Shown one piece after another: positions 20,890-30,101 of a stretch of DNA of 44,318 nucleotides. The position numbers were made by a program, and so were the translations under genes. Below the pieces are notes generated by a model. That model ran no database searches. It was not told the origin of the DNA and worked only from the letters and a program-made list of their open reading frames with translations. This DNA comes from Dehalococcoidia bacterium (GTDB lineage: Bacteria; Chloroflexota; Dehalococcoidia; Dehalococcoidales; S120), in NCBI GenBank assembly GCA_011192075.1, contig DUER01000139.1:1-44318 (forward strand), given 5' to 3'. The stretch's first letter is position 1, and every line of letters begins with the position of its first letter.

Positions 20890-21669
20890 TCACGGCCATT
20901 CAGAGCCAAATGTTTTAACCTCGCAAATTTTCCCTGTATAGCTGGCAGCGTCCTGGGCTGCTAGCCAGACGGCAGGCGGTTCCACTATCGATGTAGGAGG
21001 GAGGCTATCCGCTACATCAGCTGGTACCCTAGAAATCATCCCCGGCGACCCCACCATCCCCGGATTGAGCAGGTTGACGGCAATGTTGTACTCAGCTACC
21101 TCCGCGGCAAGTTTAAGCATCATCCGGTTCAACCCCGCCTTGCTCGCTGAATAAGCACTGTTCCCCGGATGCGTGCTATCCGCCAAGCCGGAGGTAATAT
21201 TGACAATGCTCCCGCTCTTTCGCTGTATCATGATGGGAAGGACAGCCCGCGTGCACAGGAAAACGCCCCAGACGTTCAACCGCCAAATATTGTCGAAGTC
21301 GCTTATTTCCGTCTCCAGAAAGGTCGCGCCGTGCAAAACGCCAGCGTTGTTGACTAGGATATCGATGGCACCGTAGGTGCTCACGGCCTTCCCTACCATG
21401 CTTTCGACCTCGCCAGCTATCGTTACATCGCAGCGGACTGGCAGGGCCTTCCCACCCAGAACCTTTATCTCCTCTGCAGTTTTGTAGATCGTGCCGGGTA
21501 GGGAGGGTGGCTCCTCTTCTGACCGGGCAGCGATGACGATGTTAGCCCCGGCTCGAGCCAGAGCTAAGGAGATGGCTTTCCCAATACCACGGCTACCTCC
21601 TGTAACTATAGCTGTCTTGCCAGAGAGATCCACATTAAGATGTTCCTTTGACATGACTACCTCCTTCAA
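20890..21669 (-). CDS. Short-chain dehydrogenase/reductase
   Basis: TGGSRGIGKAISLALARAGANIVIAAR, NNAG, YSASK. Confidence 0.93.
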   Translation of the reverse strand: MKEVVMSKEHLNVDLSGKTAIVTGGSRGIGKAISLALARAGANIVIAARSEEEPPSLPGTIYKTAEEIKVLGGKALPVRCDVTIAGEVESMVGKAVSTYGAIDILVNNAGVLHGATFLETEISDFDNIWRLNVWGVFLCTRAVLPIMIQRKSGSIVNITSGLADSTHPGNSAYSASKAGLNRMMLKLAAEVAEYNIAVNLLNPGMVGSPGMISRVPADVADSLPPTSIVEPPAVWLAAQDAASYTGKICEVKTFGSEWP

Positions 21670-21979
21670 CCCTGTTTCTCAAGGTCACCTGCTAAGACTA
21701 GAGTAAAAGTATGCTAAGACGTGGAATTCGAATACACTACCATCCTCTACTCCGCTTATGATCATAATAGCCATGCCGTCTGACACATATTTCATCTTCA
21801 TCTCACACAGAGGAATCTACTTCCCCCATTCACCATATCGGTGACTACGCCATCTCTAGATTTGAGAGCACATGCAATTTGCTTCTCGCTGAGTGTCCAA
21901 TGTGTGTCATCAGTGAGACTGGAATAAACCGCTAATGGATAGTTTAAGTAGTTAAACTGTGTTTGTCAACGACGTGCCG

Positions 21980-24900
21980 TTACTTGATATCCGCATGATA
22001 ACTTTGTAGGGCTTTTACCCCAGACTTTCCTTGACGGTATGTGTAAATTCCCTTTGCGGTAGCGCTAGCAGCAGCTAATGTAGTCATATAAGGCACCTTA
22101 TATTTGATTGCCGTCTTACGGATATAAGAGTCATCATATTGACTTAGTTTGCCGCTCGGTGTATTGATGACCAATTGAATCTCACCATTCATGAGTGCAT
22201 CTACGATATTGGGCCGTCCCTCGTGCATCTTAAGTATCAATTCAGATTCGATACCATGGCTAGCCAAGAATTGATGTGTACCTTGTGTGGCCCTAATTTT
22301 AAAGCCTAGCTCTGCAAACTGCTTGGCCACGTCAGCCACAGCAGGTCGATCTTTAGTAGACACGGTTATTAAGACAGTACCATCTGTGGGGAGCAACTGT
22401 TGTGCCGCCTCCTCCGCCTTAAAAAAGGCGAGACCATAACAATCTGCGATTCCAAGTACCTCACCAGTAGAGCGCATTTCCGGCCCGAGGAGTGGGTCCA
22501 CCTCGGGGAACATGTTAAAGGGGAAAACTGCTTCTTTGACTCCGAAATGTGGAATCGTTTGAGGCTTGAGATCAAGCTCGTTTAGCTTCTTGCCCAACAT
22601 TAGCTGGGTGGCAATTCGTGCCATTGACACATTACAGACCTTTGATACCAGTGGCACCGTCCGTGAGGCTCGAGGATTAGCTTCCAGTACATAGACGACA
22701 TTATTAGCGATAGCATACTGGATATTCATCAGGCCGATAACGTTAAGCTCCTTGGCAATTTTCCTGGTGTATTCATAAACGGTGTAAATGTGCTCTTGAG
22801 CTAGACTGACAGGCGGTATCACACAGGCTGAGTCTCCAGAGTGGACCCCGGCTAATTCAATGTGCTCCATGACCGAGGGAACAAAGGCATGTGTTCCGTC
22901 GGCAATGGCATCGGCTTCTGCCTCAATAGCATTTTCAAGGAACTTATCAATCAGGATGGGTCGGTCTGGAGTTACATCTACAGCTGCAGTGACGTACTCT
23001 TTGAGCATTTCCTCATCATAGACTACCTCCATGCCACGTCCACCAAGTACATATGATGGCCGCACCATTAGAGGATATCCTATTCGGCTGGCGACGTTCA
23101 GTGCCTCCTCCAAGTTGCTGGCCATTCCGGATTCCGGCATCGGGATGCCGAGCTTTCGCATCTGTTGACGGAAGCGGTCCCTATCTTCGGCGAGGTCTAT
23201 AGTCTCAGGTGAAGTACCAAGAATTCTAATACCGGCCTCAGCCAATTCATTGGCAATATTGAGGGGCGTCTGCCCGCCAAACTGGACAATAACACCTTCC
23301 GGCTTTTCCTTTTCGTAAATACTTAATACGTCTTCTACTGTTAGTGGTTCAAAATAGAGCTTATCCGAGGTATCGTAATCGGTTGAAACTGTCTCTGGGT
23401 TACAGTTGACCATTATGGTTTCGTAGCCTTCATCGCGCAAGGCAAAAGCGGCATGGACGCAACAATAGTCAAACTCTATGCCTTGGCCAATTCGATTAGG
23501 CCCACCACCCAAGACCATAACCTTTCGACGGTTACTGCTTATGGTTTTGTCCGCTGCGTTATAGGTCGAAAAATAGTACGCCGCGTTTTCCACACCACTT
23601 ACCGGAACTGCTTCCCAGCCTTCAACTACCTCTAGAGAAATACGTTGTTGCCGGATTTCTCTCTCGGGAACACCAAGAAGCTGTGATAGGTAGCGGTCGG
23701 CAAACCCGTCTTTCTTGGCTTGAATAAGCAAATCATCTGGCAATGGCTTTCCTCGGTAATGTAGGAACTGCTCCTCTAATTCAACAAGTTCTTTCATCTG
23801 CTCAATAAACCAGGGCTTGATATATGTCTTCTCATATAGTTCCTCTACACTCGCACCCTTACGTAGTGCCTCGTACATGATGAACTGTCGTTCACTGGAC
23901 GGCTCATTTAGCAGTTCCATAAGTTCATCTAATGATTTTTCATGAAAGTCTTTGGCGGAGCCCAGCCCGTAGCGGCCGTTTTCTAAGGAGCGGATTGATT
24001 TCTGGAACGCTTCTTTATAGGTCTTTCCGATACTCATCACTTCGCCTACGGCACGCATCTGGGTACCAAGTCTATCCTCGGCATCCCTAAATTTTTCAAA
24101 AGCCCACCGAGCGAACTTGACTACCACGTAATCACCCGAGGGGGTATATTTCTCCAGAGTACCTTCACGCCAGTACGGAATTTCGTCGAGGGTGAGGCCA
24201 GCCGCTAACTTGGAAGAAATCAACGCAATAGGGAAACCTGTTGCTTTGGAGGCGAGTGCCGACGAACGCGAAGTCCTGGGATTAATCTCAATAACCACAA
24301 CTTGGCCAGTCTTAGGGTTGTGAGCAAACTGAATATTAGTGCCACCGATTACACGTATTGCCTCTACGATATTGTAAGAGTATTCTTGGAGACGTTTCTG
24401 CAGTTCGGGGTCAATTGTAAGCATAGGTGCTGTGCAATAAGAGTCGCCGGTATGGATACCCATTGCGTCCACATTTTCAATGAAACACACCGTAATCATC
24501 TGGTTTTTGGCATCACGCACTACTTCCAGTTCTAGCTCTTCCCAACCCAGAACTGATTCCTCTATCAGCACCTGGCCGATAAGACTGGCAGTAATACCCC
24601 GGCTGGTAACAGTGCGCAATTCCTCCACGTTGTAAACCAGTCCGCCACCGGTTCCACCCATGCAATAGGCGGGGCGGACAACGACTGGATACCCGAGTTT
24701 AGCAGCGACCTTTTGGGCGTCATCAACATTGTAGACTGCTTCACTTTGTGGCATTTCTATGCCCAAACGGTTCATTGTTTCCTTGAACGCAATTCGGTCC
24801 TCACCACGCACGATAGCATCAATCTCTACACCAATTATTTTAACTCCATATTTGTCAAGGACTCCGGAACGCGCTAGCTGAGCACTAAGATTAAGACCAG

Positions 24901-25180
24901 TTTGACCACCTAGGTTCGGCAGTAAAGCATCAGGCCGCTCTTTTTCGATAATTTGAGTCATTACTTCAAGATTGAGCGGCTCAATGTAGGTAACATCTGC
25001 CATTCCAGGGTCGGTCATGATGGTTGCTGGATTTGAATTTACTAGCACAATTTCATAACCCAGTCCGCGGAGGGCTTTGCAAGCCTGGGTTCCAGAGTAG
25101 TCAAATTCGCAGGCCTGCCCAATTACAATGGGCCCGGATCCGATAATCATTACCCTTTTAATATCATTTCTTCTCGGCAT
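21980..25180 (-). CDS. carB: Carbamoyl-phosphate synthase large subunit
   Basis: Full-length two-lobed CarB (MPRRNDIKRVMIIGSGPIVIGQACEFDYSGTQACKAL...). Confidence 0.98.
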   Translation of the reverse strand: MPRRNDIKRVMIIGSGPIVIGQACEFDYSGTQACKALRGLGYEIVLVNSNPATIMTDPGMADVTYIEPLNLEVMTQIIEKERPDALLPNLGGQTGLNLSAQLARSGVLDKYGVKIIGVEIDAIVRGEDRIAFKETMNRLGIEMPQSEAVYNVDDAQKVAAKLGYPVVVRPAYCMGGTGGGLVYNVEELRTVTSRGITASLIGQVLIEESVLGWEELELEVVRDAKNQMITVCFIENVDAMGIHTGDSYCTAPMLTIDPELQKRLQEYSYNIVEAIRVIGGTNIQFAHNPKTGQVVVIEINPRTSRSSALASKATGFPIALISSKLAAGLTLDEIPYWREGTLEKYTPSGDYVVVKFARWAFEKFRDAEDRLGTQMRAVGEVMSIGKTYKEAFQKSIRSLENGRYGLGSAKDFHEKSLDELMELLNEPSSERQFIMYEALRKGASVEELYEKTYIKPWFIEQMKELVELEEQFLHYRGKPLPDDLLIQAKKDGFADRYLSQLLGVPEREIRQQRISLEVVEGWEAVPVSGVENAAYYFSTYNAADKTISSNRRKVMVLGGGPNRIGQGIEFDYCCVHAAFALRDEGYETIMVNCNPETVSTDYDTSDKLYFEPLTVEDVLSIYEKEKPEGVIVQFGGQTPLNIANELAEAGIRILGTSPETIDLAEDRDRFRQQMRKLGIPMPESGMASNLEEALNVASRIGYPLMVRPSYVLGGRGMEVVYDEEMLKEYVTAAVDVTPDRPILIDKFLENAIEAEADAIADGTHAFVPSVMEHIELAGVHSGDSACVIPPVSLAQEHIYTVYEYTRKIAKELNVIGLMNIQYAIANNVVYVLEANPRASRTVPLVSKVCNVSMARIATQLMLGKKLNELDLKPQTIPHFGVKEAVFPFNMFPEVDPLLGPEMRSTGEVLGIADCYGLAFFKAEEAAQQLLPTDGTVLITVSTKDRPAVADVAKQFAELGFKIRATQGTHQFLASHGIESELILKMHEGRPNIVDALMNGEIQLVINTPSGKLSQYDDSYIRKTAIKYKVPYMTTLAAASATAKGIYTYRQGKSGVKALQSYHADIK

Positions 25181-25387
25181 ATGGGTGTCTCCTATACTAT
25201 TTCAACTAAGTGACTAAGATGCTTTGATGCAGAGTGTCTACCTCTAGTCTATTGACTAATCCCATAAGCGATATATAGTCTATATCAGTTACTATTTTAT
25301 TTAACCTGCGGTTCAGGTTTAAATTTCGCTTTTTGGCTTGCGTAATGATATATTGGTAGTGACTTGTCGACCAAGCTGTCCATAATT

Positions 25388-26443
25388 TCAGGTTTGGTAT
25401 TGTTGTAGGAATTTCCCTCTCTCTTGCAAGAACCAGTCTGCCTCCTCATCTATCATATCCATGATGGGCAGACCATAGGGGCACTTAGTTTCACACTCGC
25501 CACATTTCTGGCAGTTGGCAACCTTCTCCATCATCTCACCAACGGTGCCGCTAAAGATCCCCTCTGGTGGATATCGCTTGACAGCACTCCGCACCTGCAA
25601 TATAAATGAAATCAGTATCCCCTCGGGGCAGGGCTGGCAGTAGTCGCAGTTACGGCAGAATCTGGTACCCAGTTCCGCTTTGACACGTGCCATCTCATGC
25701 TGCTCTGTCTCACTCATGGACCACGGCGCTTCCACTATACGGATAACGTCTTCTATATACTCCGTCTTATCAATGCCCACCAGCGGTAATACGTCAGGGA
25801 ATCCCATGAGATACTTGAAGGCAAGGGTTATGTTGTCTAACATGCCCCCAGCCAGCGGCTTCATTGCGATGACGCCCACGTCGTTTTCCCTGGCCAAGGG
25901 TAAAAGCTCGTTAGCAGCTACGTCGTTGACAAAATTTAAGGCTACCATAACGGTCTCGAAATGAGGGGATTTCACGGCCTCTTTAAGTACATCGAGTGAG
26001 TGTGAAGTCAAGCCAATGTGCTTGACCACGCCGGCTCTTTTCGCTTCCTGTAATACTGTCATAGGGCCGTTAGGGTCAAGGACTGTCTTGAGGTCATCAA
26101 AATCGCGGACACCGTGCATCTGGTACAGGTCGATATAGTCAGTGCCCAGCCGCTCCAGGCTTAGGTTGAGGTCACTAGCCACGCCATCACACGTACGCGA
26201 TGGAGTCTTGGTGGCCAGGATGAGGCTCTCTCTTCGTCCGGCAATGGCCTTACCTATGCGCTCCTCACTAGTAGTATAGACATGGGAGGAATCAAGAATA
26301 GTGACACCCAAGTCAAGGCATCTCCTGACTACGGTCACTGCCTCATCTTCGGTAAGTCTTTGAATGGGAATGCCTCCAAAACCCACTTTCGATACCATCA
26401 TCTCAGTTCTACCCAGTCTCATCTTCTGCATAATAAACTGCAC
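25388..26443 (-). CDS. Aldo/keto reductase with C-terminal 4Fe-4S ferredoxin-like domain
   Basis: AKR fold motifs; CRNCDYCQPCPEGI and CQKCGECETKCPYGLP. Confidence 0.92.
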   Translation of the reverse strand: MQFIMQKMRLGRTEMMVSKVGFGGIPIQRLTEDEAVTVVRRCLDLGVTILDSSHVYTTSEERIGKAIAGRRESLILATKTPSRTCDGVASDLNLSLERLGTDYIDLYQMHGVRDFDDLKTVLDPNGPMTVLQEAKRAGVVKHIGLTSHSLDVLKEAVKSPHFETVMVALNFVNDVAANELLPLARENDVGVIAMKPLAGGMLDNITLAFKYLMGFPDVLPLVGIDKTEYIEDVIRIVEAPWSMSETEQHEMARVKAELGTRFCRNCDYCQPCPEGILISFILQVRSAVKRYPPEGIFSGTVGEMMEKVANCQKCGECETKCPYGLPIMDMIDEEADWFLQERGKFLQQYQT

Positions 26444-26682
26444 GCCATTTTGCTTTGTCTGAGAACCATCTTATCATTTAAGGAGGGTTATTTCAAGGAA
26501 GTCCTTTATTAAAACATAAGATGGCTTGCCTCCATAGCAATGGTTCAACTTGTGATAGTTATAGAATTAAAATTTGGGGGATATTGTAATAGTTTGCCGC
26601 TAGGGCGGAATCCTGCATCTGGCCATGGTTTAAGGAAGCATGATGGTATGCCTTCAGCCATTTGTGGTTTAGGACTCGAAGG

Positions 26683-27630
26683 TCACTGTACCACAATATA
26701 ACTGGCCCCACTTGACCCCAAGCTGTGCTTCATAGCTGTAACGACCTGTAGTGACTGTGAGGGATCGGGAACCAGCCTATTCTTAGCCTCGTAAGTCAAT
26801 AGTATCCTCATCGCTTCGATGTCTATTGCGACCAGGTCTCCGGAGGCAAGTAATAGCTCTGGCTCCACCAATTGACCCTTGTCAGGACCACCGGAGACAA
26901 AACCTTTTCTGCAATCCATGATTACTAGGTTGGGTTGCCAGCACAGACTGATTTCAGCAATCTTTTGCTCCAAGTGACGAGCGTGGAGAGCCCGCCGCTC
27001 GCCCGGGTGCATAAAGCCTACCGCAAGCTTCAGCGCACCGGAAAATCGCGCCGAGGTGTGGGTCTTCATGCAGGGTAAATAGACTATCTTATCAGCTTCA
27101 TAAGCGGAGCGGGGCATAGTTACCACTCGTAGGTAGTCTCCATCAATTTTAACCCGCAGCCAGTCATTACTCCTGTCCTCGAAGGCAATGAGGTCTACAT
27201 TCAAATGCTTCGCCAAATCGAATACGCCTAGTTTGTGAAAAACATTCCTGGTCGGTCGCCATATTCCTCCGGAGCTTTCACCTATGGTAACTTTGGCGCC
27301 TTCCTCTAAAAGGCACTCAACCACAGCATGCAGAAAGGCCAGGTCTGTAGAGCCAGGAAATGGGTCGGGACTGTTGAAGTTAGGTTTTACTAGAACCTTA
27401 TCACCACGACCAATGACCTGCCTCAGTCCACCCAGCAGGGTGATGACCCTATTAACAGAGGTCCTTATGTCACTGCCGGCTATCTCCCTAGCCACCAGAG
27501 CTTGGCCGTCACTACACCATGGATTGACAGTACGGGGCTTTGGGTTAACCAGCGATGTACCATCTGGCACCCTATCACTTAGGAAGTGATAAGCCCCAAT
27601 AAGCTTATCGACGAAACTTGCCGTGGTCAT
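26683..27630 (-). CDS. DUF362 domain protein
   Basis: VLVKPNFNSPDP..., GESSGG, YLPCMKTHTSARFSGALKLAVGF, MDCRKGFVSGGPDKG. Confidence 0.85.
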   Translation of the reverse strand: MTTASFVDKLIGAYHFLSDRVPDGTSLVNPKPRTVNPWCSDGQALVAREIAGSDIRTSVNRVITLLGGLRQVIGRGDKVLVKPNFNSPDPFPGSTDLAFLHAVVECLLEEGAKVTIGESSGGIWRPTRNVFHKLGVFDLAKHLNVDLIAFEDRSNDWLRVKIDGDYLRVVTMPRSAYEADKIVYLPCMKTHTSARFSGALKLAVGFMHPGERRALHARHLEQKIAEISLCWQPNLVIMDCRKGFVSGGPDKGQLVEPELLLASGDLVAIDIEAMRILLTYEAKNRLVPDPSQSLQVVTAMKHSLGSSGASYIVVQ

Positions 27631-27854
27631 TTTTCTATCGATGATTACATAGTCCTGAGTCTCTTGATAGTAGGTATTATAGGGGCATTAGGTATTACAA
27701 ACAAACCCTCTGACTCTTTAATTCAAGCCGTGGCATGACCGGTACCTTAGCCTTTGATTTTACAATTTGATATTGTACTCATCTATGTTTGTTTCGATCA
27801 CTGAACAATATAGCGTTCTGTTACCTCGTATGTATAAAGGTTCTATTTTTAGCA

Positions 27855-27918
27855 TTGACAAGTCCGTTAAATCAGGACTAAACTCAGGTTCCAACATGTG
27901 AAATAACCTTAAAAACAA
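27855..27918 (+). repeat. Dispersed promoter-like repeat, copy B (TTGACA-18-TAAACT)
   Basis: See copy A at 19614. Confidence 0.65.
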
Positions 27919-27967
27919 TACTAGGAATAGAAAAATGTATCTGAAATTCATTTAGGAGGACAAGGAA

Positions 27968-28117
27968 ATCATCTTAACTCCAGAGGTTATAAGAGACATA
28001 AGGAAACAGCTGGAGCCACAGATTAAGGAAATCCCCTTCGGTGTTCTTATCGAGACAGTTGAGGCCAGTGGTTTATCTGTTAAGAATCTTATTAACCTGT
28101 TTAAGAAGGTATGTTAG
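27968..28117 (+). CDS. Short 49-codon ORF with no ATG/GTG/TTG start; candidate ATC start or degraded start codon
   Basis: IILTPEVIRDIRKQLEPQIKEIPFGVLIETVEASGLSVKNLINLFKKVC*; AGGAGGA at 27954-27960, in-frame stop TAG at 27953. Confidence 0.4.
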   Translation: MILTPEVIRDIRKQLEPQIKEIPFGVLIETVEASGLSVKNLINLFKKVC

Positions 28118-28167
28118 GCCGTAAACAGTAATTAGTTGACCATGGGCCGGGGAGTAAAATTGTAAAG

Positions 28168-28326
28168 ATGAATAATACTAATGTCCAGCATAGTAGAAAA
28201 ACCCAGTACTTTAACTCAGAAACCTGGAAATGTAGGAAGAGTCCTGCTGGTGCGCACCACTGGATTATAAATGGCAATATGATGAAGTGTAAGTATTGTC
28301 ATGAAGAAAGGCATAAAACTAAGTAA
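28168..28326 (+). CDS. Small zinc-ribbon-like protein (52 aa)
   Basis: MNNTNVQHSRKTQYFNSETWKCRKSPAGAHHWIINGNMMKCKYCHEERHKTK*; CxxC and additional C/H. Confidence 0.5.
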   Translation: MNNTNVQHSRKTQYFNSETWKCRKSPAGAHHWIINGNMMKCKYCHEERHKTK

Positions 28327-28450
28327 CCTGCACTACACAAAAGGGTCTAAGCTTAGGTGGTAGTGACCTACCCCCCAAAAACTAGTCTAGGTAAAATGTT
28401 AGACTATGTATCAATAATATTTAATAAAAAACAGGGTTACACTCTAAGTT

Positions 28451-28801
28451 TCAAGACTTTATCATTACTAACATCATTTTGAATTTCTTTATTGCTCGTA
28501 ATGCGTGCGGTTCATCAGCAGGCATTATAACCATATCACCGTCTTTTAGGTGAAGAGATTTACCAGAGATAGTAACCTCAGCTTCACCATCAAGGATATA
28601 GACCAAAGCATCGAACGGAGCCGTATGTTCACTTAGTCCTTGTCCACCATCGAAAGCAAACAAAGTGCATGTTCCAGTAGTCTTATCAATTATTGTCCGG
28701 CTCACTACAGAACCTTCCCGGTAATCAATTAGACTGATTAATTCTATAGCTTGACCCAGGAGCTTATCAGTATCTTTTTGACCTTTATTATGTTCCATCA
28801 C
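28451..28801 (-). CDS. Cupin-domain protein
   Basis: GGQGLSEHTAPFDALVYILDGEAEVTISGKSLHLKDGDMVIMPADEPHALRA. Confidence 0.9.
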   Translation of the reverse strand: MMEHNKGQKDTDKLLGQAIELISLIDYREGSVVSRTIIDKTTGTCTLFAFDGGQGLSEHTAPFDALVYILDGEAEVTISGKSLHLKDGDMVIMPADEPHALRAIKKFKMMLVMIKS

Positions 28802-28900
28802 TACACCTCATTGGTTCCCCTTGACTTGCCCCCATAAAGGATACCACTTCTTAAGTTAGAGTTACCAGTAAAATAGTTCCTTTTTCAGCGTATCATCTTA

Positions 28901-28962
28901 TAGAAAAGGCAAACGGTATCAAATATTTATACGCATGGCTGGACAAACATCCCCATGTTTGT
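28901..28962 (+). repeat. 62-bp direct repeat, copy 1
   Basis: TAGAAAAGGCAAACGGTATCAAATATTTATACGCATGGCTGGACAAACATCC(cc)ATGTTTGT; copy 2 at 29954-30015 differs only at the 2 bracketed bases. Confidence 0.95.
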
Positions 28963-29068
28963 CAAAGTCTATATTTATGTCTACCTCTAATTCAAATTTT
29001 GACAAAACGACTGCAAATAGTGTAGTATCCGCAATATTGTGGCAAAATAAACCGAATAGCAGTTAGCT

Positions 29069-29155
29069 ATGAAAAAAGCAATCATTGGAGTCTTGGTAGT
29101 TTTACTCTTAATCTCCGGACTGGTGGCTGGTTGTACAGGAGTTAAGGAGTACTAA
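29069..29155 (+). CDS. Very short lipoprotein-like peptide (28 aa)
   Basis: MKKAIIGVLVVLLLISGLVAGCTGVKEY*; lipobox LVAGC; TTGACA promoter-like motif at 28999. Confidence 0.4.
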   Translation: MKKAIIGVLVVLLLISGLVAGCTGVKEY

Positions 29156-29168
29156 AGGAGGAAGTAAC

Positions 29169-29717
29169 TTGAAACGCTTTGTAGTATTGGTTGGTTTACT
29201 CTTACTATCTATGGTACTCGTCACAGGATGTAGTGGTATCTCAAAAGATAGTTATGATACTGCTATCGAGGAGATCAGCAATCTTAAAGCCCAGTTGTCC
29301 AATATCCAAGCTGATCTGAGTAAAAGCAAGGCTGATCTTGCAGCTGCGCAACAGACACTGACCACGGTCACCGCTGATCGGGACTCAGCCAAAAGTCAGC
29401 TAGTTCAAGCCAATGCTGACCTTGCGACTGCCCAACAGTCATTCTCCGCTCTGAATACATCTGCCAAAACATATCAGCCTTATGTGGACGCATCCGCGTT
29501 ATGGTTGGATGTGTGGTTAAATACGACTGGTTGGGACGAGGAAACTTGGACCGCCTGGAGGGCAAATATGGCTACCGTCGTTTCATCTACTCCAGATCTC
29601 AAAGCCGCCTGGGACAAGATACGTAACACAACAGGTGCCGAGCATATTGCTGCTGAAACAGCGTTTGGCGAATTGTTATTGCAAAAATTAACCGAGTTGA
29701 AACCTAAAACCCAATAG
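29169..29717 (+). CDS. Coiled-coil lipoprotein
   Basis: MKRFVVLVGLLLLSMVLVTGCSG then heptad-rich ISNLKAQLSNIQADLSKSKADLAAAQ...; TTG start with AAAGGAGG upstream. Confidence 0.7.
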   Translation: MKRFVVLVGLLLLSMVLVTGCSGISKDSYDTAIEEISNLKAQLSNIQADLSKSKADLAAAQQTLTTVTADRDSAKSQLVQANADLATAQQSFSALNTSAKTYQPYVDASALWLDVWLNTTGWDEETWTAWRANMATVVSSTPDLKAAWDKIRNTTGAEHIAAETAFGELLLQKLTELKPKTQ

Positions 29718-29953
29718 GGTATCACCTTAGTATATGGCAACGGACAACTGAAAACATCGTATTATCAAAGAGTGAAGGTGCTTTATAGAACTTCAAGCTA
29801 TCCTTCTGAAACATTTATTCATCGTCCAAAGATAGAACAGGACTGTTCACCTTTAGAGTTGGTATCTAATATCCAGTAGCAGGATGGACATTTAACCGGA
29901 TTTTGTTCTTCTTCTTACGAAAAGACATCCCGATAAAAGTGGTTTTCACTTAA

Positions 29954-30015
29954 TAGAAAAGGCAAACGGTATCAAATATTTATACGCATGGCTGGACAAA
30001 CATCCTAATGTTTGT
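29954..30015 (+). repeat. 62-bp direct repeat, copy 2
   Basis: See copy 1 at 28901. Confidence 0.95.
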
Positions 30016-30028
30016 TTGGTAGAAAAAG

Positions 30029-30101
30029 GTTCCTTTTTTAACCTGATTCATCAAGCATGACCTTTAGGCGTGATATTAAGCGGACCTTTTTATCGCGGCT
30101 G
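30029..30101 (+). repeat. 73-bp inverted repeat, left arm
   Basis: GTTCCTTTTTTAACCTGATTCATCAAGCATGACCTTTAGGCGTGATATTAAGCGGACCTTTTTATCGCGGCTG; 70/73 identical to reverse complement of 31162-31234. Confidence 0.97.

Noticed and set aside
21720-21970. Minus-strand degenerate reading frame upstream of carB's 3' end (YSSLTDDTHWTLSEKQIACALKSRDGVVTDMVNGGSRFLCVR*)
   Set aside because: Looks like a decayed gene but I cannot name a family and it breaks frame; left unannotated.
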